NCBI RefSeq assembly: GCF_021462225.1
Contig: NC_061802.1
Location: 5,475,859 to 5,539,858, forward strand
Source of the DNA: Girardinichthys multiradiatus
Lineage: Eukaryota; Chordata; Actinopteri; Cyprinodontiformes; Goodeidae
Direction of reading: 5' to 3'
DNA length: 64,000 nt
Below the pieces are notes generated by a model. It worked only from the letters and a program-made list of their open reading frames with translations, did no database searches and was not told the DNA's origin. How positions within the stretch are numbered: position 1 is the stretch's first letter; every line of letters starts with the position of its first letter. Position numbers and translations under genes: made by a program. Of the stretch, positions 10,144 through 23,639 are shown piece by piece.

Positions 10144-13022
10144 TTATACGGCTCCATCGCTCTGAAAGACAAACATTATTATCATTTAGATTTTTTTGCT
10201 TCACATAACTTGCCCAAACAGTTACAGTTTGACTTTCTGCTAAAAAGACAGATAAAAATGAATAATTATTTAGAAATGTGGCTTGACTTCATGTTTTTTA
10301 TCTGCATCATACGGGCGTAAATATCTTTACAGACTTGTTGGAAGTAAATTCAGCTCAGTGGATACTGACCCCTCCACAGCAGCCACAGCAGTCTCCACAC
10401 AAAGCTCCCAGCAGGCCGTTTATCACTTGCACGGCACACAGTGCGATCTGGATTAAACCCATCACCAATAGCACACAGAACAGGGAAAGGTGCCAGGGCA
10501 CCACATCCTTTGGCTCTATGCATTTACTCCAGAGACTTTTGTCACTCAGATAGTCCCTGAAGAGAAAATATGGAGTTGGTTTATTTATTTTAGTTTGTTT
10601 TTGTTGAGCAGAACATACATTTTCTTGCAAGCCACACTTTGTTGGACTGAAAGGACAACTGTAATTATATTTTTAAAAATTATTATTTTACTGTTGACTA
10701 TGAGTACCCGAAATGATTCACATTGTTTTTGTGCAAATTCTATTAACTCACTGCTGGAAATCTACAGGTGTAGATGCAAGAACGAACTTTGTAACCATTT
10801 TATATCTGGATGTTTCAGGAGATGTTTCTTTCTTGTGCAAAAAACAACAACAACAAAAAACAAATCTTGCCCCAATTTTTATAGCTGTGGGAAGCTAGAA
10901 GCCTATCTTTTGTAGTCATACTAAAACATATAAATGTTTGATTAATTTATGATTTGCACAGCTCACCCATTTGAGAAGGGGTACATCCAGCCCGTTTCGT
11001 TTTGCCCAGTGCCTTTAACATGACACAATGGTCCCTGGTTTATGGCCACACAAGAGACTACAACTGAGTAACCTGCACCTAACACACCAACAGCTGCAAA
11101 GAGTATAGAGCTCAGCATCTACATGGAGAAAATGGAAGGAAAACACAAGATATATAGTGACTGAATACATTTAAAACTGACAGCTTAGGAAAATGTATTA
11201 TAACTTGGAAAAATATCTAGCGTCCACTTGAGGTGAAATATAAATAAAGATATACAAAATTAACAACCTAAACTCTAACAACGCAAAGCACACATGCATT
11301 TTGGTTTGTCTAACAGAGTTCTGTTCGTTAATTCTTCCTCACACCTACACATTTCTGATTGATCAGTGTGTGTCAGTGTTTATTACTGGCAGCACAATGC
11401 TTGCTATGTGTGAGAAACTCATGTGAAACTTCAATCAGGGCAAACACCCTGCGACACTGATCCAATCCTCATTAATATGTGTGTTCAGTTCTATGCATTT
11501 CTCTGTGTGTTTTTACATTTATGGCGGTGTAAATCATCAAGGGTGTGTGTATACAGAGCCACTGTGTTTGTTTTCCATTACATTCTCAGTTGGCTTTATG
11601 GTTAATAGATGATATGCAGTAAAACATTGTGAATGTTAAAAAACCGAAAGAGTAATAAAAAAAACAACAAACTAAATTGTGGCTAAAATTTGAATGCAAC
11701 AACTAACATTTATTTACAATTTTCAATCACATTTCCTACCTTTTTCTTTTCTGTTTCACACCAATAAGTTAGAGAAATCAAATAAAACATTTTGCAGTAA
11801 ATTGTAGCTCGACATTTCTAATACTACTTTGACAAGTAAAAGTTCATTAAAGTTCAACAAAGGTTGACTGACCCAGTTGGGTTATAGGAAGTTTTTGCTC
11901 CAGGCCTTTGATTCCCTTCATCATATTTGCTTTAAAGCCTCTGATGTTTGGGGCTCAGTATCCCAGGGCAAGGTACAGAGTGGGACTTTGAAGCTTTCAA
12001 AATGTAGAAATGGCAAGAGAGATCTAAGAAGATTATGAGGATTTATGTTTCTCCTAAAACGGATATTGAAAATGTCATCAAATGTGAGCACCTGGCCCTC
12101 TAATTGCAAATCTAGATTTTATGGTAAGTTTTGAAATTGCAATTCCAGAGAAATAAGTTAAGACACATAGTCTAAATTTCCATATAGTACAAAGATGGGA
12201 CAAAAACATATTTTAACTTTTACTTGTTTTGTACTTGGTTGTACCCAGCTCCAAATCAGCTCCTTCTAAGTTCACTAAGTTTGTTCAACCTGATGAAGAT
12301 CGGTCCTATCATTGCACACATCGCTTATTAACAATGGTGACGTTTTCTTACCATTTTAATTTCAAATGTGAAGTGTTGAAAAAAAGTTAAATTAATATTA
12401 TGGGTATACAATTATTTTTGTACAGAAAAAAAATATTTAAAAATGTTAAACAGCGAAACATCTCCTCACTGCAAATCTCCGCCCACAGCTTTCGTTTCCA
12501 CAGCAACCGCAGCAGTCATTGTTCTTCAAACCCAGGAAGACCAGAGCTGGGAAGATCATCTGCCATCCAAACACACCCCAGGTTCATTCACACATACACA
12601 CACGCAACAAAATGAACAAAATGTGCAGATGAGAATTCATTAATTTCCTTATTGTGTACAGGTTGTCTCACCAAGCACACATTTCTGCAAACGCACCATC
12701 ATGTTAGAAGCAATCTATCTCAAAATATTAGTTATAAATGTCAACCTCTACCTGATAAGCAAAAAGCATTAGCCTTGGTTCTGAGAATACACGATAAACA
12801 CATTTCCTATCATATTTTAAACTTTAGGCATATAATTTTTCTGAAACTTACCAGCACACCTGATCCCAGGATGCCTCCAAAGAACCAAACCTCCCTTGTG
12901 ATTTTTTCACTGACCACAGAATTCCCACCGGGGAAGAAGAGCAGGATGTTGCACAGCACGCACACTATCGTCAGAGGCATCAGGCTGATGCCCAGACATT
13001 TAGCGAAGCCGCCCGAACACAT
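10144..13022 (-). CDS. L6-family tetraspanin (TM4SF), complete five-exon gene
   Basis: Minus-strand exons are 12852-13022, 12470-12559, 10967-11118, 10370-10556 and 10144-10161, all joined in phase to give 205 residues, the usual size of the L6 family (TM4SF1/4/5/18). Exon 1 starts MCSGGFAKCLGISLMPLT and holds the first helix and the start of the first loop. Exon 2 opens MIFPALVFLGLKNNDCCGCC, the second helix and its Cys-rich turn. Exon 3 gives the third helix and the large extracellular loop with GWMYPF. Exon 4 gives the fourth helix and a Cys-rich tail. A tiny last exon encodes SDGAV and TAA. L6 proteins sit in the plasma membrane and act with integrins and other tetraspanins. The exact paralog is not resolved, though exon 2 most resembles TM4SF4/TM4SF1 types. 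All splice sites are GT/AG. Confidence 0.92.
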
Positions 13023-13256
13023 TCTGAACCGTCTCAGATAGCAACAGCAGGTTCTTCACTTGATTTGTCTGAAATATTTTGTAAAGTTGAAATTGAAATA
13101 GGGTTCCAGACTTTGTCCACTTCAAAATAAATAAAGATACCTTTAAAGAGACCCCTCCTTACAACTTCTTGTTTTTAAAAAATCTCTGAATTCACCGATT
13201 GATGCTGTCTGCTTCACCTGTCTGTTCTGTGACGATTATCAATGCTTCATTTGATC

Positions 13257-13264
13257 CTATATAG
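13257..13264 (-). promoter_or_regulatory. Possible TATA box of the minus-strand TM4SF gene
   Basis: CTATATAG lies about 235 bases upstream of the TM4SF start codon and is the only TATA-like match in the proximal region. The motif is palindromic, so it does not itself prove the direction. Confidence 0.35.
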
Positions 13265-13334
13265 TCCCCCCTCCTCTCTTCAGGCGTGATCTCATTGCTT
13301 CAGATTTACGTCACACACATGTAACACAGCAGGA

Positions 13335-13372
<38 letters not shown>
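13335..13372. repeat. TC/AC dinucleotide microsatellite
   Basis: A short (TC)n tract runs into about 14 AC units. It produces a spurious Val-Cys repeat frame on the other strand. Confidence 0.9.
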
Positions 13373-13869
13373 ATACATGCACACCTCACACACGCACATC
13401 CACACAAAGTCCAAACACACATAACTTGTGGCTGCATGCAAAACTAACAGAGGGCTATTAATGTAGGAATACATATCTCTGTGTGCACTCAGACACACCG
13501 GTGAAGTTAGTGGTCAGAGTGGTTAATGTTCTACTATGTGTTTGGTTTACACGGAGACAGAGGAAGAAGTGACAGACAGTCGGTCGATATGGCAGGGCCC
13601 TCATGGTTGATTTGTGTCCGCCTAAAGTTTAGTGACTGACAAGAAAGATTCATGAATATTCAGGAATGTCCAACAAACATGCTGGAAAAGGGAACAAATC
13701 TATGTGTTTTTCTTTAAAAGCACAGTTCGAAAGAATGCAAGATTATTTGATCAGAGCCCTGCCATGTAATCGATGGAAAGCAGGTGTAACTAGTAGGCTT
13801 GTCAAGGTGAATCATAGCATTTTTCTAAACATTTTGTTGACTATTTTCTTATCTTAAATTGAGTAATTG

Positions 13870-14035
13870 GGTGTGGTGCTGGCGCAGGGGTCAAGCGCCT
13901 AATACAGGGAGGCCTTGTTCTGTCACATATTTGAGTCCCGGCCTGTTAATGTTCACACCCTCTCTCCACCCCATTTCCTGTCAGCTAACCTCAGAAAAAA
14001 CGGAGACAAATAAGGCCACTAGTGCTTAAAAAAAT
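13870..14035 (+). mobile_element. tRNA-derived SINE, family B, copy 1
   Basis: The head GGTGCTGGCGCAGGGGTCAA and a later TTGAGTCCC are worn polymerase III A and B boxes. The 3' part, ending AAGGCCACTAGTGC, matches the copies at 22141-22311 and 53030-53135. Confidence 0.7.
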
Positions 14036-14085
14036 GAATAATTAATCAATATTAATAATTATTAATGACTTCTTTTTAATATACA

Positions 14086-14752
14086 ATGATGAGGCCTTAC
14101 ATTATGACCACTAACACGTAAAGGGATTAACAATGATAATTTCTTCATCATTTCCCTTAGTTGATAGAGGGATATATTAGATAGCAAGCGAACATTTTGT
14201 CCTTAGGGTTGATGTGTTAGAAGCATATTAGAAGCAGGAAAAATGAGCAATCCTAACGATCTGAATGAGTTTGACAAGGAATGGCTAGATGACTGCGTCA
14301 GAGTCTCCAATCTCCAAATCCACTGCTCTTGTGGGGTGATCCTGCTCTGCATGATGCTAATTGGACATGTAGTATACCTAGACCATGTACACTCTGTCAT
14401 GGAAACTGTATTACCTGATAGTAGTGACTTCTGTCAGCAGGATGATATGCTCTGCCACAAATTGAAAGTGGTTCAGGAATGGTTTAAGGAGCACAAGAAC
14501 GAGTTTGAAGTTTTGGTTTGGCCTCTAAATCCCTTAAATCTCAATCCAATCAAGCATCTGAGGGATGTGCTGCACAAATAATTCCAATTTATAGAGAGCC
14601 CACCTCCCAATCTACATGACTTAAATGATCAGCTGCTAACATATAGGTGGCAGATACCACAGCAGGCCTTCTTAGGGAGTGAATATATATCGAACTTCAT
14701 GAGATCTGTGGGCTGTATTTTGGCGATGTATATTTTATTTGTCATAATAGTT
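14086..14752 (+). mobile_element. Decayed Tc1-like element with ATTATGACCAC ends
   Basis: The left end carries TTACATTATGACCACTAACA and the right end TTGTCATAATAG. A broken plus-strand frame begins MSNPNDLNEFDKEW. It ends with FCQQDDMLCHKLKVVQEWFK and a worn NLNPIKHL, the D and E blocks of a Tc1 transposase (expected N-P-I-E; here Glu is Lys). The middle of the transposase is missing. Confidence 0.75.
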
Positions 14753-15419
14753 TGAATGAATCCCACTTATTCAAACATGTTTTGTTATTTATAACAGTGT
14801 TAGCTCACAATTATAACTTGTTTTTTTTAAAAGATGGAGATACAGGAAAAAGCCCAACACCTAATCCCCAAACAGAGGAGTTTTGAATTAGTCGTTAACA
14901 TATAGAAAGGTCATCCATGACCTCAAGGGCTTCAACTAAATTAGTTTCTAATAATTTTTCAAGGAAGTGCATTTATCATTCTTAAATAAACAATACTGTT
15001 GAAGCTCTTAGAGCTTATTGAAACAATGCTTCACTTTTTTTCTTGAAAAGTAATTTAGTTAAAAGCAACGGTCTAAATGTATATCGCTTTAGTATGTGAG
15101 TAAACAAAAATATAAAAAGATATTCTAGGACAGAATGGGCAGATTTACTCGTTCCTCTAAAGAGACTAGTAAATGCTTCCTTCATTGTCATGTTTTAAAC
15201 TAAGTGTTTGGCCTTTATTAGTATCACAGGTGCCTTCAAAGTTTTCATTGTCAGCCAGTCAGCTTTTTTAAACGGAGCAAGCATGGGTGGTTCAACATTG
15301 TAGACACAGCACCACACATGAAGCAGAAAATGCAAAGATGTGAGCTGTCTGAACATAGAAAGAAGAATATAGATGTCCATGATCAGGGTAAAGGTTACAA
15401 GAGTACACCAGGCACCAGT

Positions 15420-16130
15420 TTTATTAAAAAGTATAAAGTTCATTGTATTGAAGCCATTGTCCCAGGATGTAGATGCAAGAGAATATAAAGCCTCAGGTTG
15501 GTCAGAAGGTGAGTCTGGATGGCAGAAAAGCAACCAAGGAAAGCAAGATGTTCTTCAATGTGTCCAGACAACAGCATCTAATGAGCTCCATGAAGGGAGA
15601 TCCAAGAGGGCTCTACTACTTACAGAAAAAGATAAAAATGCCAGACTGCAATTAGTCCAAATGTATTTTGACAACCCATAAACTTTCTGCGAGAATCTTA
15701 GCAACAAGACAAAACTAAAGCTTTTGGGCATCAGTCCATGTTCACGCTTTGAAAAAAAGAAAAAACCTACTGTAAAACATCCCGGGAGCTTGGTTTTATT
15801 TTATGGATGCTTTCCTGCATCTGGCACAGGGAGCCTGGAATCTGTACAGGACTCAGTGACCCTAAAGAGTACTGGGACGTACTGGAGTGAGGCAGTGTTA
15901 GAGAGCTCAGCCTAAGGAAGAGTGGGCCAAACTGCTTGCTGGTAAAGCAGTCGTCTCGTGCTGAAGTTCAGAGGTCAGTTGAAGGAAAGACTTGTGTTAA
16001 ATATGTGGTAACAATAAGCAGTGTCATTAAACCTTTGGTAGTTATTAAAGGGACAGTTATTACTTCTTTGTTTAACGATAACACTGAAATCTCAAAATCT
16101 TTATCCTCAGGCATTCAGGCATGATTCTGC
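15420..16130 (+). mobile_element. Decayed Tc1-like transposase remnant
   Basis: Successive plus-strand frames show Tc1 blocks: KDKNARLQLVQMYFDNP, then TKLKLFG, then PTVKHPGSLVLFYGCFPASG, the family's TVKHGGGSVMFWGCF region. Stops and shifts separate them. No clear terminal repeats are seen. Confidence 0.65.
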
Positions 16131-16275
16131 TGTGAAATTCTCTGGTGGGTTGGGGAACACTTCTTAAAAAACATTATCCCTCATTATATTTATATTTCAT
16201 TCATCCACAAATCTCAGATATCTATTTCAATATTAAACTCATTGATTCATTGATTCATTGATTCATCTCATACAC

Positions 16276-16371
16276 AGCTTATTCCATAGTGGGTCATGGG
16301 GGAGCTATCTCCAGCAGTCTACAGGCGAGATTCAGGGTACACTCTGGACAGGTCGCCAATCCATCGCAGCC
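16276..16371 (-). mobile_element. SINE family A, 3' fragment
   Basis: CTTATTCCATAGTGGGTCAT and CCAGCAGTCTAC match, in reverse, the 3' half of the full copy at 43616-43976. Confidence 0.7.
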
Positions 16372-16379
16372 CCTATATC

Positions 16380-17868
16380 AATATTAAACTGTTTTTGTTA
16401 AATAATCTTTCACATTAAATACAAGCTTGTGAAACCATCAAACTTTATTCACATTTAAAAAAATCTGCATTTGTAATGCTCTGTTAGAGGGATATGAAAA
16501 TTATATCTGTCATAGGAGCATCAGTGCAGGATAATTTATAGGTTTAGGAGCAACTTATTGTATTCTGACATTTACTTGTCCTTACCAAAGGGGCCGGGTT
16601 CATTTCTGTTTAGCTACCTACATCCTGACTCTTTTGTAAAGCGCTTGTGGGTCTTAAACTTGCATGCCAAAGGTTCAGACTTGGTTCTCACTACAACCCT
16701 AGCAAATTCAGAACAGCAAAAAACCTGTGGATGTTTAGAAGGAGGGATCTGAATGAAAACACAGACTAATCCATTTCCTAATGGCTGTTGCAAAATGACA
16801 AGAGAATGGAGATAAGAAGCTATAAAATAATTTGTTAATTATTTCTACATACCCATTATTCTCAAACTGTGGTAGGTGGTGATACTAGGGATGCCTTTAG
16901 TGATAGGCTACTTTAGGCATCAATTATTTGAAGGTAAATAAGAATAACTGTATGTGGAGCTACTAGGTATTAAATGCCAAAAAAGTTTAATTATTGTTGA
17001 AAATGCTTCTAACATAAACTACTTAATAGATAAGTCAAACAGACATGTTGTGAACTGCCATTATGAACTGAATTAAATGCATTTGACAGTGGAGCAAGGT
17101 TGCTGGTTCCATTTAGACCTACATCTTATGTGAGAACGAACCTGGGAATGACACCAAACCCAGCTTAACCCTGTTCCAGTTCCAAGTTAGAAAACCTGTG
17201 GGATTTGCTAATTGATTTACTCAGTGACCATGGACTGTTTTAGATAAATCGTTATTAGTGTTAAAAAACTGATTTTATTCCGGCTGTAAGATACGCAGAA
17301 CATCCGGCGTGGATTTTAAGATGATTTCGGTATTCAGTCTTTTAGGCACCTTTCTGTTGATTTTTTTACCAATAAACGTGAAAATGTCAATTTAAAATGT
17401 TTTCTGATTAGGCTCGTTTGATAGATTAAAAGTAGCCTAAGTTTTGAAAAAAAAACAACAACATTTAAGCAGGCATTAAACATACTTTTCATTAGGTTCA
17501 TAGTTTTTATTAGCATTATGTAATATTCTCATTTTAAACGTGTTTTGAGCAGACAATGTTGTCCGTTTTATTTCCCGGTAAATATAATATTTACCGGAAA
17601 ATAAATCAGTTTGTATAGCGTGTTTCACCCGGTAAATTAAGCTGCTGTGTAATTAATGAACTTTTCTATAGTTTATTTTTCTGAATATCACTAAATATGT
17701 TTTTATGAATTTCAAAACAATCGATGTATTCCGCACTCTTCTATCCCAACTCTCCTCCAGCCAGCTCAATAACAGAATAATCAATCAGACGTTGAAAGTC
17801 CACTACGGTTTGATATTTTTCTGCATTTTCGCCTTGTTTTCTGGTTTTCTGCTGGAAGTTGCAGCGGG
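16380..17868. other. Intergenic and 5' flank of the GGT-like gene
   Basis: No exon is recognised. The stretch from about 17280 to 17640 is slightly richer in CpG and holds three CCGGTAAA half-sites, two of them as a palindrome (17571-17600). It is the likely former promoter region of the GGT-like gene. Confidence 0.4.
17571..17600. repeat. Near-perfect 30-base palindrome upstream of the GGT-like gene
   Basis: TTTCCCGGTAAATAT is followed at once by ATATTTACCGGAAA, a match except for one missing base. A third half-site, CCCGGTAAAT, lies at 17628-17637. It could be a dimeric protein-binding site or a small foldback. Confidence 0.7.
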
Positions 17869-18189
17869 ATGGGCACCGACCTTCCCTTTACCTCTCGCCG
17901 GTCTCCTGTGCTGTGTTTGCGCGGCTGCGTGGCGTCCAGTCAGCCGTTGGCTTCAGCCGTGGGTCTGGGTGAGTGGGTAGGTCAGTGGGTGGGTTGACAG
18001 GACGTGATTTTTTCCTCTTCGTGTGCTTCCCTTTTAATTGTATCTGTTTACCGGTGCTTCACATGGCCTACAGATGTTCATGCTTTATAATAATATATCG
18101 ATGCAATTAAACACCAATCTTTTAACGTCCTTGTTAATTAAATGCACTTTCACTTTAGCCTTTTCTTTACTTTGAAACTGAGAACTTTA

Positions 18190-18850
18190 ACACATAGAGT
18201 ACCACGCAAAAGCATTCATACCCCTAGAACCTTTTGCTTTACAACCACACACTTTAATATGTATTTTCGCGATTAGTCTAGACGACCACAGAGTATTGCA
18301 TAATTGTGAAGTGGAAGATCATGGTTTTAAAAAAAAACTGAAAAGTTTGGCTTACCTTTGTATTCAACAGACTTTACTGATACCCCTAAATAAAATAAAA
18401 TTGCCTAAGTATTAATTAATCTGAGAGTAATTTAAGTATAAATGCACCTGTTCTGTGAAGGCATGAAAGATTTCTTAGAGAACATTAGTGAACAACAGCA
18501 CCATGAGGACAAAGAAACAAAGCAAACAGATCAGAGATAAAATTGTGGAGAAGCTCAAAGCAGGTATAGAGAGCAATATTTTGACAACGACCCTAATCAT
18601 GCGGTCAACACAACAAGGGAATTATTGGATCAAAGTGTATTCATGTGTTAGAATGGCTCAGTCAAAGCCCAACTGAGAATTTGCGGCAAGACTTGAAAAT
18701 TGCTGCTCAGAGATACTCTACATCCAATCTAACTGACGTTTGATTGTAAGATAAAAAAGGGTCAAAAGGTTCATTCTCTAGATGTGTAAAACTGGTTGAG
18801 ACACACCCAAAAGGTTTTGGCAAAACCTGGTTCTACAAAGTATTAACTCA
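18190..18850 (+). mobile_element. Deleted Tc1-like element in GGT-like intron 1
   Basis: The left end reads TACCACGCAAAAGCATTCAT. A start MRTKKQSKQIRDKIVEKLKA (Tc1 amino end) runs, after a large deletion, into a worn plus-strand carboxyl part around LEWLSQSP...ENLRQDLKIA. The right end is not clear. Confidence 0.7.
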
Positions 18851-21800
18851 TGGGGGACTCAGGAAAGCAACTTAAACAGCAAACGTTAACCATGAAGGAG
18901 CAAGAGTATGTTGGCAAAGAGTAGGAATACCATAAACCATTTACTGTCAGGGCTCTGTGTTTGTGTCCAGATGTCCTTAAGCATGGCGGGAATGCTGCAG
19001 ATGCAGCAGTTGCCATAGCAGCAGCTCTGGCAGCAACTGAGCCATGCAGCACTGGACTCGGGGGGTGATGCCTTCTGCTTGTTCTATAATGGAAACACTG
19101 GAGAAATCCGAGGGATTAATGGCAGGTTAAGACTCCACTGTTGCATTTATTCTTATTCCTCCAATGTTAAGTAATTATCTAAGCTACATCCTGTGTCCTC
19201 AGTGGTCGTTCACCTCAAGCTCTGACCCTGGACTTTCTGGAAGGACTTGGCTACTCAGCAGAGGCACCTCCTTCAGTGTTTGATGCCTTGAATGTTACTG
19301 TCCAAGGAGCTCCTGCTTGCTGGTGTGACACTGTCCAGCTGTTTGGAAGCCAAAAGGTTTGTCTGCTTCTCTTGTCATCTTCTTTAGATCAACGTGTATT
19401 GCTGTGTGTTTTGTGCAACAATCAGGTAGTCAAAAACCCATTAAGCAGGAATAAACAAGTAGGCCTAGAGGAGAAACTTCCATTACAATCTGTGGATATT
19501 TCCTTTATTTCATTTATTTCCCGATAACTTTTCTATCTAAGGTAGAGCTTATGCAGATCCTTAATCTCATGGGTACATTTTTAAAAAGGTTGCCATAGGT
19601 GAGTATTATTTTATCTCTGGTAGGTTAAGTTCTTAAATCAAGCCACCTCATAATTGAAAGAGCTTTCTTTTAATATTTTTTCAAATATACATGTATTTTG
19701 TGGAGAAGACAGTGATCACTGACACAAAGAGTTAAACAGGACAAACAAAAATAATTTTACAGTAAATGTTTTTCTCAAAAGATGACTATGATTTGAGTTT
19801 CTAAAATTGTGATCAAATCAAAAATTTTTAAATGAAAAAACAGAACGTGTTTGGAATAAAATTTGCTAAACTTTGGCTAAAACATGGATTTAAAAAAGTA
19901 GCAATAATATAGTGTTATAACACAGGAATCAAAAACGTTGTTGTTAGTTTGTTTAGGAAACTAAATCTTGTATATTTTTCTTGTGTTTAAAATGTTATTA
20001 CACTAATACTTTTACATGAGCTGAGAATTATACATAAAAAAATGCAAAAGACTTTATCACAGAAAATATTAAATCTAGATTTTTTATTTATTTTGTAAAA
20101 CCTTCTGAGCAAGTTGCTAAGAATGTCCGAATCATGACTGTTTGCCCCCCGATACTGATCATACTCATTTACAATAATTTACGTAGTGCAATACTTGGAT
20201 TGTGTGAAGCACAGACTTAGTGCTAAATATCATAACTGCTATAAAGTTATAAAAACCAAAGCAATGTATATGACTGATATGTCAGCAGCTGTAGAGAAGT
20301 TTCCCTAGACCTCAACACTGTAAATCTCCACAGTGTTTCCCGTAGTGTGCATATGTTTCCTCTTCCTGTTGCTCTAGCTGTCTATGCAGGAGGTTTTGAG
20401 TGGGGCGGTGGAGCTGGCGGTGAAGGGATTTCCTATTGCGGAGGTAACAGCGTACCATTGGGCAAAGTGGGTGGCTGCTCTGAGAGATTCCGGGAAGGAA
20501 CAAGGGGAAGACTTGCTGATCGGTGGTCATCCACCCAAACATGGACAAGTCTTCAAAAACATTGCAATGGCTCGCACCATCAAGGTAAATCCTTGAAATC
20601 AATAAAAACACACATTTCCAGCGTCATGTGTAATACTGTCCCTTGTTTTTTGCCATCTATGTGGAAAATCCTTGAATAAATCCACATTTCTACTGGACAT
20701 TTACATCTACATAGAACAAATACAGCAGCTAGACAGAGGAAAGAATAGATGGTTTAAGAGGAAGCAATGATTTTAAGACACACAGGGATCATTTAATTGT
20801 TCATGCTCACATGAATCATCAATGGTATATGGGCAGCATAGATTAAAAAGATTGTGATATTGCTACTAAACAGTTTTTTACCCTAATAATTGTATAAAAA
20901 ATATATATTTTTATTAATACTGTCATTCTTTAAACAACCTGCAAACAGTTTTACAAGTTTGTCTTGAATATTACTGAATCCAGCAGAATGTCATCTGAAA
21001 GGGACCTAATTTAAAATTTTCTTTTCAAAAAAGTATTCATTTCCTTTTGACCTCAGCTTTCTAGACAAAAACTGTGATTTTTCCCACTTTTCTTCCTAAA
21101 TACATAACTTTCCTGTTTGTTGTACAAACTTAAAACCTTCATTGTGAACTTGTAATATTTATAAAACTTCCCTCATTTGGTAGTTTCCTGTCAGTGACAC
21201 TTCAATAGAACTAAGGCTGAGGTCACTCTGAGTAAATGTGAGCATGTGTAGGCATTGGTCCTAAAAATCAGTTGTATGTAATGCAGTAAAACTCGCCATA
21301 CACCCATAATAAAAACAGAATGTCACATTGCAAAGACAGAAGAGACAATAGCAATGACCTCACCCTCGATGATGGGGGCAGTCATTCCACGATGAAGCCA
21401 ATGTGTCATTTCCTTACTCACTCACGCTTACACTCAGCCTTTGATTCATTCTATTGATGAAAATATACAAAGGCATGACTTCATAGTGACGATCATATTG
21501 TAATAGTTGTTAAATTACACAGGTAAAATGCAAAGACATAAAGCCTTTATAGGTCAAGTGAATAAACACTTGCTTTGTTAACTCTGTCTCATCTATAACA
21601 TAAATGTACATATTACCAGGAGCTTGGTGAGCGAGGCAAACCAGCTTTCTACCAGGGCAGAGTGGCCCAAGCTATCGTTGATGTCATCAACCAGAATGGA
21701 GGGGTCATGACACCGGAGGACCTCAGCAGCCACGACAGCGAGGTCGTCAGCCCCATAAGCACAGAGTACAACCCGAAACGGTTAAATCTGTGCTTTTATA

Positions 21801-22140
21801 CCACGGTCAGCAGAGTGACTGACTTTAGTTTGTGTTTAGGGTGTGCGCCTGTGGGAGTTTCCTCCCAACAGCCAGGGCCTGGTCGCCTTGCTGCTCCTCA
21901 ACATCCTGGAGAACTTTTCTCAGCTCAAAGGTACATGACAGGGACTCAGAGGAGATACCCCTGAGATGAGATGCCTCTAAAACTTATAGAGGACATATTT
22001 ATGGAGATATTTTACAATCTTATAGGTACCAGTGCTGTGTGTAATGAGGTGAATTAACTTTTCTTGAGAACTATGCTTTTAGAAGGTATAGATTTCCAGA
22101 AACAGCATCCTACCAGAACTTAGTCTTAAAATGACAAAAT

Positions 22141-22311
22141 TTGGGCGCGGTGCTGGTGGTGAAGGGTTAAGCCCGCGACCATGTGCAAAGGCTATAGCCC
22201 TCGGTGTTGCTGTCCCGGGTTTGAGTCCCTGACACGTCCCCTATTTCCTGTCTACCTACAATCGAAAAAATGAAAAATAAAAAGGCCTCTAGTGCCGCAA
22301 AGAAATATATA
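22141..22311 (+). mobile_element. tRNA-derived SINE, family B, copy 2
   Basis: The best copy of this family: GGGCGCGGTGCTGGTGGTGA at the head, B box GGTTTGAGTCC at 22218-22228, and tail AAAAAGGCCTCTAGTGCCGC. It lies in intron 6 of the GGT-like gene. Confidence 0.8.
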
Positions 22312-23639
22312 AAAAACAATTTGCTCTCTGAATTTTTTCTGTAGGAAAAGCTTTTGAAAGCGGGGCAGGCTCATAGCATTTGATGTGCGCTCATTGCATT
22401 TTTTTTCAGCTGTAAGCCACAACAGCTCAGACTACATCCACGTATTTGTGGAGGCCGTGCGTTTGGCGCAAACAGATGTTTTTGGTTACCTGGGAGACTC
22501 CACCCATTTGACACTTCCTTTGGAAAGTTTACTGGCTAAGAGCTACAGCCAGCAGCGGGCGCGGCACATCAGCATGGACAGGTGTGTTTCTGCTTGTGTG
22601 TGTCTGCTGGTACCATGATGTACCAGTTGTTCTTTGTTGACTTTAGATAGGATTGTAGACTACTTCCCCTGTCCTTAATGTTCCTCTCTCTTTGTCTCAT
22701 TCCCTGGGTGTGGGCTTGTATATTTTATGTATTTACTGACCAGTGTACTTTGAACTTTAAATCATTATCAGTTATAAGACAAATAGACTGACTATAAAAT
22801 TATAAAAACATATTAATCCATCATCATGTATTCAGGTAGAGGTACACAAGCTCTGTGATATGTTCTGTGATATCACATTAGTATATACCTGAACCAGATT
22901 GTTCGTCTCTGTATTAAGCCTCAAACACAAATTGTTTCTACACTTCTTAATCATTTCTAAGTGGTGTATCAACCTGCTCCTATTGATGGGTCACATCCTT
23001 CATTCTCATATTAAACAAGGCAAGTGAAAATAATCAAGAAAAACAGGAAATTAATTTAATGTGTATATATCACCATTTGAAAACGTTTTTTGTTGTTATT
23101 GTGGTTGTAGCTCATGATAGTTATTTTGATTTTCATGTCCGAAAGCCAGAAATATGTAAAAAATGCATGATGGAAAAAAGTGAACTTGCTGTTATGTTAG
23201 AAATGTAAAAAAATCATTAATAATGAATAACACGTTGCTCACCCCAGAAGTGGTAAATGATAGCATATAGTACATTTCTGTACAGATCGTGTTTATTTTC
23301 TCAAGGCCAACCAACAAAGATAGGAAAAGGGGAAAAACAGTCAGCAAAACTTAAGGATCGTAAGAAAATTTGAATTCCCTTCTTGAGAAGAAGACTAAAA
23401 TAGAACCAGAACCAAGCACAGAACAGCAACATTCTCCAGCAGTGTGAGGTATGAGAATATTGGAGTAATAGTGTAGTAGTCATGCAATGAGGAGGTTGCC
23501 ACCCACTAAAATAGAACCTCAAGGCAGAAAAAATGTTTTTTTTAAATGTGTAAAATGGTTATTTATGCAAGACTTTGAACAGTATAACATGAGAGTCTGA
23601 GTATGACAAATTTCAGCTAAAGAAAACGGAGCAGCACTG

